A stretch of DNA of 64,000 nucleotides, taken from positions 1,441,623-1,505,622 of the forward strand of contig NW_006768770.1 in NCBI RefSeq assembly GCF_000204055.1, given 5' to 3'. The notes beneath the pieces are model-generated. The model searched no databases. It had not been told where the DNA came from and was given only the letters and a program-made list of their open reading frames with translations. Below, one piece after another: positions 21,288 through 33,540 of this stretch (position 1 is the first letter of the stretch; each line of letters starts with the position of its first letter). The translations under genes were made by a program, and so were the position numbers. This stretch comes from Melampsora larici-populina 98AG31 (Eukaryota > Basidiomycota > Pucciniomycetes > Pucciniales > Melampsoraceae).

Positions 21288-22548
21288 GTCTCCCAATAGT
21301 TTAGGATTTTTTCTATTTCCCGCCGCCACCCTATGTCAGAGTAGGGTTTAGTTTCAGGCCTCTCACTTTCTCTTCGCAATATGTTGTACACAGAATAGGG
21401 GGCGGCTCCAGTGGAGACTGTCAGGCCGCGTATAACCACCCACATCATTCTCTTATTTCCGATAGTTCTCTCGCAGTTGCTTCCCCTCTGCCAAGTCCGA
21501 TCCCGCCTTCGGCGGGAAAAATGCAACACAGCCTCAGGGCTATATAGTAGCAAACCGTCCCCAGCTAAACCCGTGCACTGATTCCACGCGGTTGCTGTGC
21601 ATCCTTGTGAATTACAAAAATACAAGTTATGTATTAAGTTGTGAGTTGGACCCTCGTGAATCAAACATTTTCGTATGCAAAGTTTAAACTGAAAGGTTGG
21701 TCGCAGAAGTCTGAGTACAATACCGCATCATTTCTTTTTCTGCGTCACCTCGCCTCCACTAACTAGAGTATCATAACCTATCATAGCCTCATAGGGTGTG
21801 AGGGAGGTGAGTAATGCTTGATTTTTCAAGATCCCAGTTGACAAAGTTGATTGTTGACGTCATTCAGGACCGCATCTAGATTTTCTGATTACACGATCGG
21901 AAAACTGATCGACTGCTGATCGCAGCTCAGTCGATACTTGCAACATCATAACCAACTTCATCAGTGCTTCGGTCGCATTCATAATAAGACGACCACTCGA
22001 GATTCGTCACTATTTGGTCGACTGACCACAACAGGTATCTAACTCACTGACTGGTTCTGCAATCAGTTGATCGTAGGGCTGACACAAAACTTCATTAGTG
22101 CTCCATTTTCACAACAAAGGCTGTTAAATTGCTTCATAAAGGATACGGAAGTGAGTGCATAATTTGATCGTCTCGAGTTGTTGTCAGGTTTGTTGGTGGA
22201 ATCGATCATGTTGTATGCGAATGATCCCTCTCTATCCAAGCCGTCAAGCTTGGCGACCTCGATGTATGGAAACTAACTTGTCACTCAAGCAAGCAATCAC
22301 TCACAAGTTTCTTTTCCATCTCGTGGTGTGCAGTCTTGGGTGCTTTCGATTCGATTCTCCTACAGGGTACAACCTCGTCAGTGTCTGTATAGTGTTTCTT
22401 TCGATGACAGCTTGATCACAATCCTCAAACATGCTGTTACCGAGCAACTTGGGTTAATTTGGAGGTGCGACTTTGTTGCATAGTTCTGCTTTAGGATACC
22501 TCAGTATCCCACTACAGTCTCCTTTCTGTCAACGCATACAACATCAAG
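21288..22548. other. Upstream region of the phospholipase D gene, no other gene supported
   Basis: Short frames only. The sequence around 21860-22080 is rich in gatcga/tcgatc and cagt-type words, including locally self-complementary pieces such as ctgatcgactgctgatcgcag, without forming a clear element. The last 150 bases before 22549 are presumably the promoter and leader of the phospholipase D gene. Confidence 0.35.
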
Positions 22549-25500
22549 ATGAGTTTCTTTCAGGGTTTAGAGACAAAATTTGACATGGATGGTCAGCCAT
22601 CACTTTCTCAGACGTTCTCTCCTTAAAATCATCCTTGTCTCTCGCGATCTTCTCTTGATTCCCTTCACTCCACATAACTACAAGCTCTTGCTACATACAT
22701 CATTTACCTCTCCATTCATCTTGTACTTTAACCTGACCCTCTGTTTGATTTTACTCGGTCATGGACATGGTTGGTTGCTTTGGCGGGTGTTCAGCGAAGA
22801 TGGAGCGGATCGGAACTGGAATTAGAAACCTTTTTCATCCAAACTGTATGTCTCAGAAAATGATTCTTACTTGTTATATCTGGTATCGTTCATCCGCCAG
22901 CATCTGCTCATGCATCAATATTTAAATTCTCAGCTCGGCATGATGAGCCTCACGAACAAGCTCATGACAAGTTGCTTGAACAAATACGTGCCGGTCATCG
23001 CTTCGATAGTTTTGCTAAAGTTCGGGAAGAGAATCATGTCAAGTGGTCAGTCCTCACCAGCCCCTCATCTCCATATGCGCATATACGTGCATCATCGCAT
23101 TCTCAGTCTCTTACTGACCTAGCTCTTAATTTTGATCACAAGGTATGTGGATGGTCATGACACATTTTATGCTGTTTCCGAGTTACTTGAATCAGCCACG
23201 CATGCTATATTCATCCAAGACTGGTGGTAAGTCAGAATGACTGAATTTACTTGTTAATCCTTTTTCGAGTCCCTTCAAGCGGTCACTGAAAAATAAAACC
23301 CCGTGCTTGGTCCTTACAAAAACAAAGGTTGACACCAGAGCTCTATCTGCGTAGACCGCCCGCATTAAATGAGCGCTGGAGGCTCGATCGGATCTTGAAG
23401 CGCAAGGCCGAGGCTGGTGTAAAGATCTATGTGATTGTCTATAAAGAAGTTGAACTCAACATGACAATGAAATCGTCCCACACCAAACATGCTCTCGAAG
23501 CCTTGCATCCCAACGTTGCATGTATGCGCCACCCTGATCACCTCGACGGTGAAGAGACTACCTTGTTTTGGTCTCATCATCAGAAAGTGATAGTGGTCGA
23601 CAATACATGGGCTTGCATCGGTGGTCTCGATCTGTGTTTTGGTCGTTGGGATACTGCCTCACATTCTCTTGCGGACTGTCATATTTCTGACTTCACTGAG
23701 ACCGTCTGGCCTGGTGAATACTTCAGCTTTCATTCTAATCTCCTATACCCACAAATCTTCATCATAAACAGGAATCCCTTATTGAAGTATATTTCCTCTT
23801 GATTTTTTAGGCCAGGACTACAATAATGCTCGTGTACAAGATTTCCAAAATGTTGAGGAATGGACCAGCAATCAAGAGAGTCGACTCGAGGTACCCCGCA
23901 TGCCTTGGCATGACGTGAGCCTCACAATACTCTCACCGCACCTCTGACATTCATGTTTTTTGTGTTCTCGTGATTGACATAGCATTCTGGGAAACATTTG
24001 TCTGCAGACCCACATGATGTTAGAGGGACCCGCTGTGGCAGATGTATACCAACATTTTGTTGAAAGATGGAACTTCATCTATAATCTCAAGTATAGGAAA
24101 AAGCCCAACACTGACGGGCGCTACGGATTGCTGGGTTTCTCGGTTGAAATCGGAACCGGGTACCCAGACCAATCCGATCATCCAAACCACGAGCCTGTGA
24201 CACGTCATCCAAATTATGAGGCATGGACTCGGGCAGGACGTCGATTTTTAGGTATGAATGTTCCTCAAGAGGCAAGATCATATCCTTCTGGCGGGTCTCA
24301 GATGGAGACAGGAAGAACGCCGTTTAAGGGGAACATGCGGGTTCAAGTCGTGCGTAGTTGTGGTGACTGGAGCAATGGAACAACAACCGAGGTAAGTGTA
24401 GCATGGGTGAAGCTCTGCAATTTGGTCAACCGCTGACAGTTTCTATCGGATCATTAGCATTCTATCATGAACGCATACATTCAGCTGATTGCAGAATCAG
24501 AGCGGTTCATCTACATGTATGTCATTGTCATCTTGATTTCATACCGTTTGAAAATCGATATAAGTCTGAACTGTTACTTGTCGCGCGATTCCCTAAATCA
24601 ATAGAGAAAACCAATTGTGAGTGTTTGGTTTTTAGGCAGTAGTCCGACCTCTCCTATAAGATGATCGCTGAGGATTTTCCCTTTCAGTTTCATCACAACA
24701 TGCGCTCCCGAAGGTCACATCAAGAATACGGTGGGGCTGGCACTCGCGAAGCGAATTGTGAAAGCTGCTCAAGCTGGTCAGAAGTTTAAAATAGTTGTCG
24801 CAGTTCCATGTATCCCGGGATTTGCTGGAAATTTGGATAATCCTTCGGATTCCAGTGGCACGTTAGCCATCATGGATTGGACGTATAAATCAATCTGCCG
24901 CGGCGAAAACTCTATCTTCAACTATGTTCAAAAAGCAGGCTTTGATGCGCGAGAATATATCTCCTTCTACAACTTGCGCAACTTTGATCGAATCAACAAT
25001 GATCCTGCTACCCTGAAAGATATCGAATCGCGGACTGGGATCAGCTATTATATGACGCAAGCTGCTCTAGCTAGGATTTATCTAGGAGAAAATGCAAGCA
25101 AGGAAGAGCTAGAGAAAAATAAAGTGGTAAAATTCAAGCTTGCCCAAGAAGGTGAAGGTATCGATCCAATCCATAATGACATGAAAGCTTGCGGTGGAAA
25201 AACGATTGAGGTGAAGCTACCCGGTCTAAAGGAAGCTCACGATCAACTGAGAGCTTGGTCACAGGCCGCCCCAGGCTATGACCGACAGGTAGCTGATTCG
25301 GTAGTGACGCAAGATGTACCAGGAGGACTTGAGAGCCTTCCTTGGTTAGGAGACGAGGAATCAGAGAGAGCGGCATATGTTTCAGAGGAGTTGTACATAC
25401 ACAGTACGTACTTGCATTTATTTTATAGTCTCTCATGCTGTACCATCATTCTCTTTTGTCAGACTCAGTCCAGTAGCAGGTCAGCTCAAGCATCTGCTTT

Positions 25501-26614
25501 TGTGATTATGCTGATCAATCGCTATCTCCATCAGCCAAATTGATGATCGTAGACGATAAGAAAGTGATCATGGGGTCTGCAAACATCAACGACCGCAGCG
25601 TCAGTCTTTTCTTTGCTTTCATTGATCTATTTTTGGTTTATCGGGCGTAGACTAACAGGGAACGTCCGTTACAGATGCTGGGTGATCGTGATAGCGAAAT
25701 CGCCTTAGTAGTTGAAGATCTAGAGACTCTTGACAGTCAAATGGATGGTGAATATGTAAGTGCGAAAAAGAGCATTGCTTGATGAAGAACTGCCAATGAG
25801 CTGATGACTGAAAGAGTTACCAGTGGCCAGCAGCGAGATTTGCAGCGACTCTCCGTCGGCGACTCTACAAAGAACATCTCGGGTTACTTCAACCATGCTC
25901 AAGTTTGCTTCAGCGTGACGATCCAACACGTTCTATGCTACCAGTCAATGTTCCTCAAGAAGACACCACTGATACTGAAGCTGATAATGCTGTTTGCGAC
26001 CCGATGGGATATGAGCTGGAGTGTATGTGGACGAAGACGGCGCAAAGAAACACGCAGGCCTTTGGTCACGTATTCAGACCGGTTCCTGCGGCAGGGATTT
26101 TGACTTGGAAAGACTACAATGGTAACCGAATTCATCCTTTTCTTTTCATGCTAGTGAGACGATGAGACCAGCTTAATATTTGAAATAATACCCGGTTATG
26201 GAACTTGATGGAATACTGACTGATTCATACCACCCTATTCTTTTTCGTGCGATAGATTATGTTCCCAGCGGAAAAGGCGCCGCTAAAGTATGTCACGTAG
26301 TCAATGAAGCAGGAAATCTAGAAGATGTGAAGGTATAGCGTATTATACATTCATCTTACAGAGTTTCAAAGCTGATCGTTGGACTTGTTATGGATGATGT
26401 TTCAATATAGAATCGATTGAATCAGGTCAAAGGACATTTGGTAGAGATGCCATTAGACTTTTTGCAGAATGATAAGATGTATGAGGAGAGTGCCTCCGTA
26501 AGTACTAATCTTTATCACGGGTTTTTGAAATCATACCCTTCTTTGATGACCAATCTCTTATTCTTTTGCAACGAAAAACAGGTGAATCCATTGACCATGG
26601 CAATCTACACTTAA
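22549..26614 (+). CDS. Phospholipase D, short fungal type
   Basis: Hydrolyses phosphatidylcholine to phosphatidate and choline, typically at membranes. Sixteen exons join in frame to 874 residues: 22549-22591, 22795-22845, 22901-23045, 23143-23226, 23328-23713, 23811-23914, 24008-24391, 24458-24516, 24605-24616, 24688-25403, 25535-25599, 25675-25755, 25824-26121, 26256-26332, 26411-26497 and 26582-26614. The two HKD catalytic motifs are HQKVIVVD (residues 192-199) and HTKLMIVD (about 661-668, split by an intron after its His). Other family blocks are HVKWYVDGHD, DWWLTPELYLRRPPA, GGLDLCFGRWDT, FPGQ-like WPGQDYNNARV, IENQFFITTC and GSANINDRSMLGDRDSEIA. There is no PX or PH domain before the catalytic region, so this is the short class, not Spo14/PLD1. 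The start is MSFFQGL, like other short fungal enzymes; exons 1 and 2 are the least certain. Confidence 0.93.
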
Positions 26615-27929
26615 CAAATGAAGGCTCGATTCCAGTTCTTTACTGAATAGAGAAATTTCAGAAGATCTGTGTCATCAATGATCATACAAACCGTGATGTA
26701 GGTCCAGAAGTTGAGCTTGGTGGAACTTTTGTAAGTTGGTAAGTGGAATAAAAATGTAAGCATAGATTACAGAGCTCTCAGAAACCGAGGCAGAGTAAAT
26801 ACGTGTAGATCGAATATTGTCTGGTCCCGTTTGGAATATGAATTGAATGTATGCGCTTTCTTAGAAATGGGGTGGTTTTGGAGTGGTTTTGTTCGATTTG
26901 TCTATTTCCATTTCATGTTTTTGTTTTCCTCTCTTGATGCGTATTATGTACTGAAATTGACAAAATGAGTCTCACCAAAATTATTTATAACCTTGTACAA
27001 GTTTTTCCGCAAGACTCAAACAAATTGGCACAGAGTTTTTGGCAAGCTTTGTAGGATGAACAGAGATGAACTGAGGATCAGCAATGATCAAAGCAGTCAT
27101 TGTTATACAAACTCTTGCAGAACATAACTCCCTACATGCCTTTGCTGGTCAGATGTCTTGCCTGCAAATCACTCCTACACGTTGGATTTGGAATGGGATG
27201 GATGGCTGATCACAACCTGATTGGGTAGTCCGCCAAGGGTTCCAACTTGGCTAGAGACAGACACAAACTGAAATGTTCAAAGATCTCAAAAACCAATTGT
27301 ACAGTAATCATGAGGCAACTATTGTAATACCATTTTGTCAAGTTTTGACATGCAAGGCTTCTGAAGCCTGACTTTGGACTGCTATCATCCTCACATGTGC
27401 CTATCAGTAATGGTCATGTGCTTCAAGCTTTTCCATTTCACAAAAACTGTGTGACTCAGGACAAAAGTAAGCTTAACTAAGCCCCTCTTCTGACATGGCC
27501 ATGTCAGCTCTTGAAGAGGGCTTTATGACTGAAACCCAGGGTTTGGCCTAAGCACAGCAAAATTTTCTTCCAATATTGCTTGAAACCTCATTTTGAGGGC
27601 TCTAAACATTGTGCAGCCTCACAAACAATTGAACAGAGCTTGTGATAAGCCTTTTACACACACTTGTGCCGTTTCAAGCACCACTTTAATTCAGCAAAGT
27701 GGCACAGTTGAGCGGTTGAGCTGTTAAGTTCTTGTAAATCTGGGTCTAATCCAACCCAGGGCCTACAGGTGCACTTAAACCGTCTGAAATCACTTGATCT
27801 TGGAGTCCAATTTCCTTGAAATCCATAACTTTAGACATACAAAAAGTGGTCCAAGGAGACACAGAAGACTTTGAAGAAGCTCCTATCAATTTTTTGAAAG
27901 GTTTCATCATTTTCAATCCTAAGTGATCA
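26615..27929. other. Intergenic region, no gene supported
   Basis: Phospholipase D 3' flank followed by sequence with no credible coding frame. Short frames have neither domains nor good splice sites. Confidence 0.4.
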
Positions 27930-28330
27930 ATAAACCCAGAGGGATTGAACATCAGGTGACAAAAGAAGCAAAAGTATCATCAGAGGAATGCATTAATCAT
28001 TCTTGACTGAGGGACTTTTGGATGTTTTGGTGGTCCTTTGAAACCACCAAACCCAGCAAGATTTCACATCAGTTTAGAGAAGCTTTTGAAAAACAAGAGG
28101 ATCATCAGAGGAATTGTTGATTCTTGACTGAGGGACTTTTGGATGTCTTAATGGTCTTTGGATACCGTCAAACCCAGAGGGATTGAATACCAAGTTAAAA
28201 ACTTTATGAGCAAAAGTATCATCAGAAGAATGTGTTCATCTATGACTGAGGGGCTTTTGGATGTCTTGGCAGTCTTTGTTTTAATTGACGTGAAGACTGT
28301 CAAACCCAAGAGGGATTGGACATTAGGTGA
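27930..28330. repeat. Degenerate tandem repeat, unit about 110-125 bp
   Basis: Three to four diverged units. Each contains, in order: a variant of atcatcagaggaatg, a run like cttgactgagggacttttgg followed by atgt, a g/t-rich piece, and then aaacccagagggattg. Copies start near 27930 (partial), 27975, 28098 and 28215. The unit does not encode a consistent protein, since the frames differ between copies. Confidence 0.75.
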
Positions 28331-28655
28331 AAAAAGATTCTTTTGGTCAGAATTAATCTGTGTTGTTGGATTAAAATGCATGCATCCTCAGTCATCATGT
28401 CACTTGCTCTGTGGTCATCTTCCTTGGTTTGTCTTGTAGATAGGAGTGGAAATGTACAAAGTGTTTTGTATCAAGCATATATTCCGCTAAAAACAGATTT
28501 TTTTGGTGAATCTAGAATCTTTGTGACATTAATCTTAATCTGAATTTCTTTATTGCTTTTGAGTATTGTCTGCAAGAAAGAAGGTAGTGATGAGTATTCT
28601 CTTTGATTTTGCATGTCTCACACATTGGTGAGTCAGTAAGTTTCCTCTTAAAGAG
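28331..28655. other. Intergenic sequence between tandem repeat and LINE
   Basis: Probably includes the 3' tail of the minus-strand LINE. No terminal poly-A tract is obvious on the minus strand, so its exact end cannot be placed. Confidence 0.3.
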
Positions 28656-30640
28656 ATGTTCATTGTGTGGGCTGCAGCTTGCCCTTATTTGGAATATAGA
28701 AGCTATGCAACCTTTTTAATATCTTCTAGTCTTTTTGCAATGTGTTTAGGTTCAGTTGAGAAAGGAGCTTTCCCTGGTTTGAAAGGAAAGTTTTTAGCAT
28801 TCAATTTGTCTTCCGCCTGGTGTTTTAAGCTACTCAGGCTAGTTGGTATCTCCATCACCTCTATTTGTTCCTCTGCTGTTTTGCCTGCTAGGTGGTCCGC
28901 TAATTCATTTAGCTCTATTCCTTCATGTCTGGGAGTCCAATGAAAAGGTATCTGAGTTGTTTTGGGCAGTCTTTTTAATTGAGTCCTAATTTTGATGAAT
29001 AGATGTTGGCTTGTGATTGGTCTTTGAATGTCTTGACTTGGTTGAATTGCACTTTGATTATTGCTGAAGATTGCTAGGTCTTTTGGTGTATTTCTCTGTC
29101 TGTGAATTAGATTGTTAGCTAGTTAGGATGCAAGTAAGATACCCAGAAGTTCCATCTTGTTATTGGAAAAGTTGTCAGTGTATTCTACCGCTTGGGTCCA
29201 GCTAAATAGTTCATTGACCGCAGCAGCACCCCCTCCTTTGTTTTTAAAAGAGCATCTGTGAAGATAATTATGGCTCCTTGGTACTCTTATGAATTCAGTT
29301 GATCCGGTAACATTTTCAACACTTCTCCTTTTGATTTATCAGTATTCATGGTTACACCAAAGATTTTGGCCCATGGAGCTATTGAATGTAAAAAAATGTT
29401 TCAATTGTTTCCTTTGTTAGTGGTTTGAGATGTGGAAGTGCATGGAGTCCTGAATTGGCCCTGGATGTGTTTTATGGTTGAAGTATAATTTGTATTGAAT
29501 GAAATTTTGTGTGGTATGGGATTCCTGTGCTGCTAGTCTTTGGAGAATGAATTGATGGTGTTGGCTAGTTGCTGACCAGGCAAATGGGGCCATAAACACA
29601 TCATGTTTTGACATCTTGTTCAAATACCCATTCAAGGCTCCTAGGGCTATCCTATTTGCACTATTTTGTATGAAATCCAGAACTTGGTTAGCTTTACCTG
29701 TGTTTTTGTTAGTCAGCCATGCACAACTACCATATGTGATTCTCAGGAGGAGAACTGATTTAAACAATTTCTTGATTTCTTTCATAGCTAAACCTGAGTG
29801 AAATTTATTGATGCATTTGAATTGGTGTAGTGTGTATTCACCAGTCTTCTTCATGTGTTGTGGATGACTATTAAAATTGAGTTTGGGGTCTAACAAAAGC
29901 CCAAGCCATTTTACATCCTTACTTGGGTGGAGGAGAATGTTGCCAAAGAGGAAGTCTAGATTTTCTGGGTTTTGTTTGTTTGTGAAGTGCATTAGCTGAG
30001 CCTTCTTCTTATCAAAAATTGCACCATGTTCCTGAGCCCATCTGATTGATCTTTTGGCATGGAGATTGAGTTGATTTAGGTCTCATTGATTTTTTTGACA
30101 CAACTATGTGAACTACATCATCTATAAAGCCTATTGATGTCTCTTTTGAATTTGGTGAAGGTGGTTTTGTGCCTAGTAAGTCTGAGTTGTAAATGATATA
30201 TGAAATCACCAAAAGAGGAGCTCCTTGGGGTAAGCCATTTTTGAGGTCAAACTTTTCTGATAAGAAATCCTGAATACATAGATTTGTTGTGTGTTTGATT
30301 GGCAAACCTTGAATGAGATGAAGTTGATATAATGGGCATTGTGTTGGACAAAGCTTATGCCATAGTCTTTCACGGTGGACAGATAGGTAAGTAGATTCAA
30401 CATCTAGAAATAAAGCTGAGACTACCTCCTTTTCCCGCCATTTGTTTTTGATCTAGGACATTAAGATCACTAGAGCATTGCCTGTGCTATGTTGGCGGCG
30501 GCCTCCCATGTGGCTAGGTGAGATGACCTTGAAATTTTTTGGCCCAGTAAGTAGTTGACTGGTAATGATTTCTTCCAGGATTTTACCAATACAACTTGAT
30601 AATCCTATAGGCCTGTAGGCATTTGGATTCTTTGGAGTTC
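28656..30640 (-). pseudogene. LINE (non-LTR retrotransposon) remnant with RT and RNase H
   Basis: The minus strand encodes a broken RT from the right: NPNAYRPIGLSSCIGKILEE, then SPSHMGGRRQHSTGNALVIL, the motif region FDLKNGLPQGAPLLVISYII and the catalytic SIGFIDDVVHIV (Asp-Asp). Next come IRWAQEHGAIFDKKKAQLMHF and VKWLGLLLDPKLNFNSH, the usual region after the RT core. An RNase H-like segment, HWTPRHEGIELNELADHLAG, follows near 28870-28950. The copy is dead: a TAG at 30453-30455 and a frame change near 30085 interrupt it, and the endonuclease half is missing. RNase H after RT places it in the I/Tad-like group of LINEs. Confidence 0.87.
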
Positions 30641-30923
30641 TTCTGCTTCGAGTTTAGGGTATTCAGTCTCGTTTGTTTGATTGTTGAATCATGAAGCGGA
30701 TGCGTTCGGAGCTGTTCCGAGGCCGTCGGATCTGACCCGCCTTCGGGGAGGTACGCCTTTACCGGGCCGGAAATGCTGTTTAGAGAAATGCTGTTTAGGG
30801 TTGGACCACTTTGTGCTCGCATTGTTGCGATGCGATCTCACGCAGAAAAAAATTTAACCTCCAAAGCGAGATATTTAAGAAGAAGGCAACACGAACTTTC
30901 AAAGCGCTAGCTTGTCAATCGAA

Positions 30924-32398
30924 ATGGGCGAGATGATAAATTCAAACCTAGATATCACCTCAATCGAATTAGACTCGGTATTTGATGCTCACGTTCATCT
31001 ACGTCAGACCGGACAACTTGCTGAACTCGTCACACCTCATTTGGCTCAAGGTGGTATCAGTACAGCTTATGTGATGGTTAGTGATTCGAACTCAAAAGAA
31101 GGATGTGTAGAAATCATTGTTAATCGGCTTCCAACTTTTACACTTAGCCCAATACGATTCCACCAATCACTACTACCAAAATGGCATTGGCATATAGAGC
31201 CGAACTACAAGCATTGTCACCCAATACTGAGTTTTTGATGAGCCTTTATCTATCCCCCCAGCTAGATGTTGAAGAAGTTCAGCGAGCCAAATCGGCAGGA
31301 ATTGTTGGTGTGAAATCTTAGTGAGCTTGACTTGCCCTCATGATCTACAAACGTGGTAAACGTTATACTGATTTGTGAACGTTCAAAAACAGTCCGAGGG
31401 GAGTAACAACAAATTCAAGTGGAGGTGTGGAGTCTTATGAAATTTATTATCCTGTATTTGAGATGATGGAAAAACTAGGGATGATACTGAACTTGCATGG
31501 TGAGGTACCTAGTAATCCTCATGATGTAAGACACTTGCTCTGCTTTCTTAATTTATGGGGCTTCACTAATCGCTCTTGGCTTGTAATACAGGGTACCTGC
31601 GTGTTGAATGCGGAGGCAAGGTTTTTGCCCAAGTTGTTACAACTTCACCAAAGATTCCCAAAACTGAGAATCGTGCTTGAACATGCTACTACTCGTAATG
31701 CGATCGAAGCTGTTGGTGCACTTCCACTTATTTCTTATCTCCACTACAACAGTTTTTCTTAAGTTTTTCGTCAAATTTAGGTCAAAAGTTGTGGCCCGAC
31801 TGTTGGATGTACCATCACTGCTCATCATCTCACTCTCACCGTCGACGATTGGGCTGGTAATGGTCTAAATTTTTGCAAACCAGTCGCCAAATTTCCAGAC
31901 GACCGGGAAGCCCTAAGAGAAGTCATTAGAGAAGGTAGCTTTGAACGTCTCGTTTATCTTTCTCCGTCGGTTTTGTTGAATTGAAGCTCTGCTTTGCCCC
32001 AATTAGGTCATCCGCAGTTCTTCCTAGGTTCAGATTCTGCGCCACATCCGATCACGTCCAAATTGCCAAATCATCCATCAACTTGTTGTGCTGCAGGGAT
32101 TTACACTTCTCCCTACTTACTGCCTAGCTTGGCTTCCATCTTCGAATCTGCGCTTCCACCTCCCACATCATCTTCGGAAATTCGTCAGATCTTGAGTCCT
32201 ATACCTCTAAATCGGTTGAATGGATTTGTCAGTACATTTGGAAGAGCATTTTATGGGATAGAGAAGAATGAAAAGGGACATACGCTGGCAAGGGATGATG
32301 AAAAGATAGTAGAGCTTAAAATCACTGGTGAGAGGGATCATGAAGTGGTGGTACCGTTTTGGGCAGGGCGCAAGTTGGGCTGGAAATTGAATACATGA
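30924..32398 (+). CDS. URA4: Dihydroorotase (class II, monofunctional)
   Basis: Interconverts carbamoyl-aspartate and dihydroorotate, the third step of de novo pyrimidine synthesis, in the cytosol. Six exons (30924-31076, 31148-31320, 31393-31525, 31592-31711, 31781-31934, 32007-32398) join to 374 residues, normal for the family. Metal-site residues are visible: HxH in FDAHVHLR (His23, His25), the carboxylated Lys in VGVKSYPRG (Lys107), His in LNLHGEVP (His144), His in VLEHATTR (His184) and Asp in FLGSDSAPH (Asp254). Other family blocks are [24 protein letters not shown] and [14 protein letters not shown]. The ATG at 30924 is the first in frame and gives the usual short N terminus. All splice joins preserve frame and conserved sequence. 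Confidence 0.95.
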
Positions 32399-33540
32399 AG
32401 AAGACGAACTTATCCTTGTGCTTAATCTTCTTCGGGATTCTGGATCATGACAAAAATCAATCACAGAGAATCTATTTTTCATTTTGTTGAAGAGGAAGGA
32501 GAGAAATGCAAGTTTGTAGCATAAATTGTTTGAAAGTAGCAAAGGTATCCTTGCAGAAGTGAGTGAAATCAAGATTATACAATCAAATATGCGGATAGAC
32601 TCCTTACTAAACTCTTCTCTCATAAGATTTGGAAAAACATCGGATCTCATTTCAGCACAATATCTGGTAATGCTTAGCTGCATGGAAGACAATTGAAAAG
32701 AAGTCAGCCATCCTCACATCAAGCATTATAATTTAGGCTAGACCACGTCACCACTGGACTGTGCGCAAAGTTATCTCCCTTTAGACCAAAAGTTCTCATT
32801 GAGTTACGAGACACCGGGCCGGCTTTGATGTGTCATGAGTGGATTCTTTTCAAATTAGACAATTCTTTCGGCCGGACATGGCATTGCACCGCTCCACCTT
32901 TCAACGTTACACAGATTGAAAGGAAGGGAATAATGTTTTGTTCAGAGGTTGCGCTCTGCGGAAGGGTTTCGGTCATGATATTGGCATACAAACATAATAC
33001 ACTTTCAGATACATCTCATTGAGTCATTTCACGAGGAGTTACAGATATCTGATAGATCTAGATCCACGAATCTCATCACGGTGAAGATATAATGCATAAG
33101 AATACGTGTTCATCTTCCCCCTCGGCCAATCTAGAATCTCGATTCTCACCAGTATGAGATTGTGAAGTTGTAGTTTCGAACTTTCGGTGACCTTCTGCTG
33201 GAATCGAATGCCAGCTGCGAATATCGAGTCGCTACTGTCCACCATCCTGGCCCTCAAAAATTACAAACTTTGAGATGAACTCAATAGGAGTTCATGCGAA
33301 TAGTAACTTGTTTTGTCAGGAAAGTTCGTCGCAATCGTATCAATTGAAACACCTTCTACCAGTTGCGCATTGCTTGCGCTCAGCTCATGAATGCTAGCCT
33401 CGCAGAAATCACAATCCTTCTGAGGTCGAGTGTTGTTTGATTCTTTTGAATGAGAGCGAAAATCGATTCATTTAAATCACTACCTAGTGAACTCCAAAAG
33501 ATTGCCGTCAAACGAAGCTGCTCACGAAAATTTAGACGCC
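32399..33540. other. Intergenic region, no gene supported
   Basis: 3' flank of the dihydroorotase gene and the upstream region of the next gene. Short frames on both strands lack any family feature. Confidence 0.4.
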
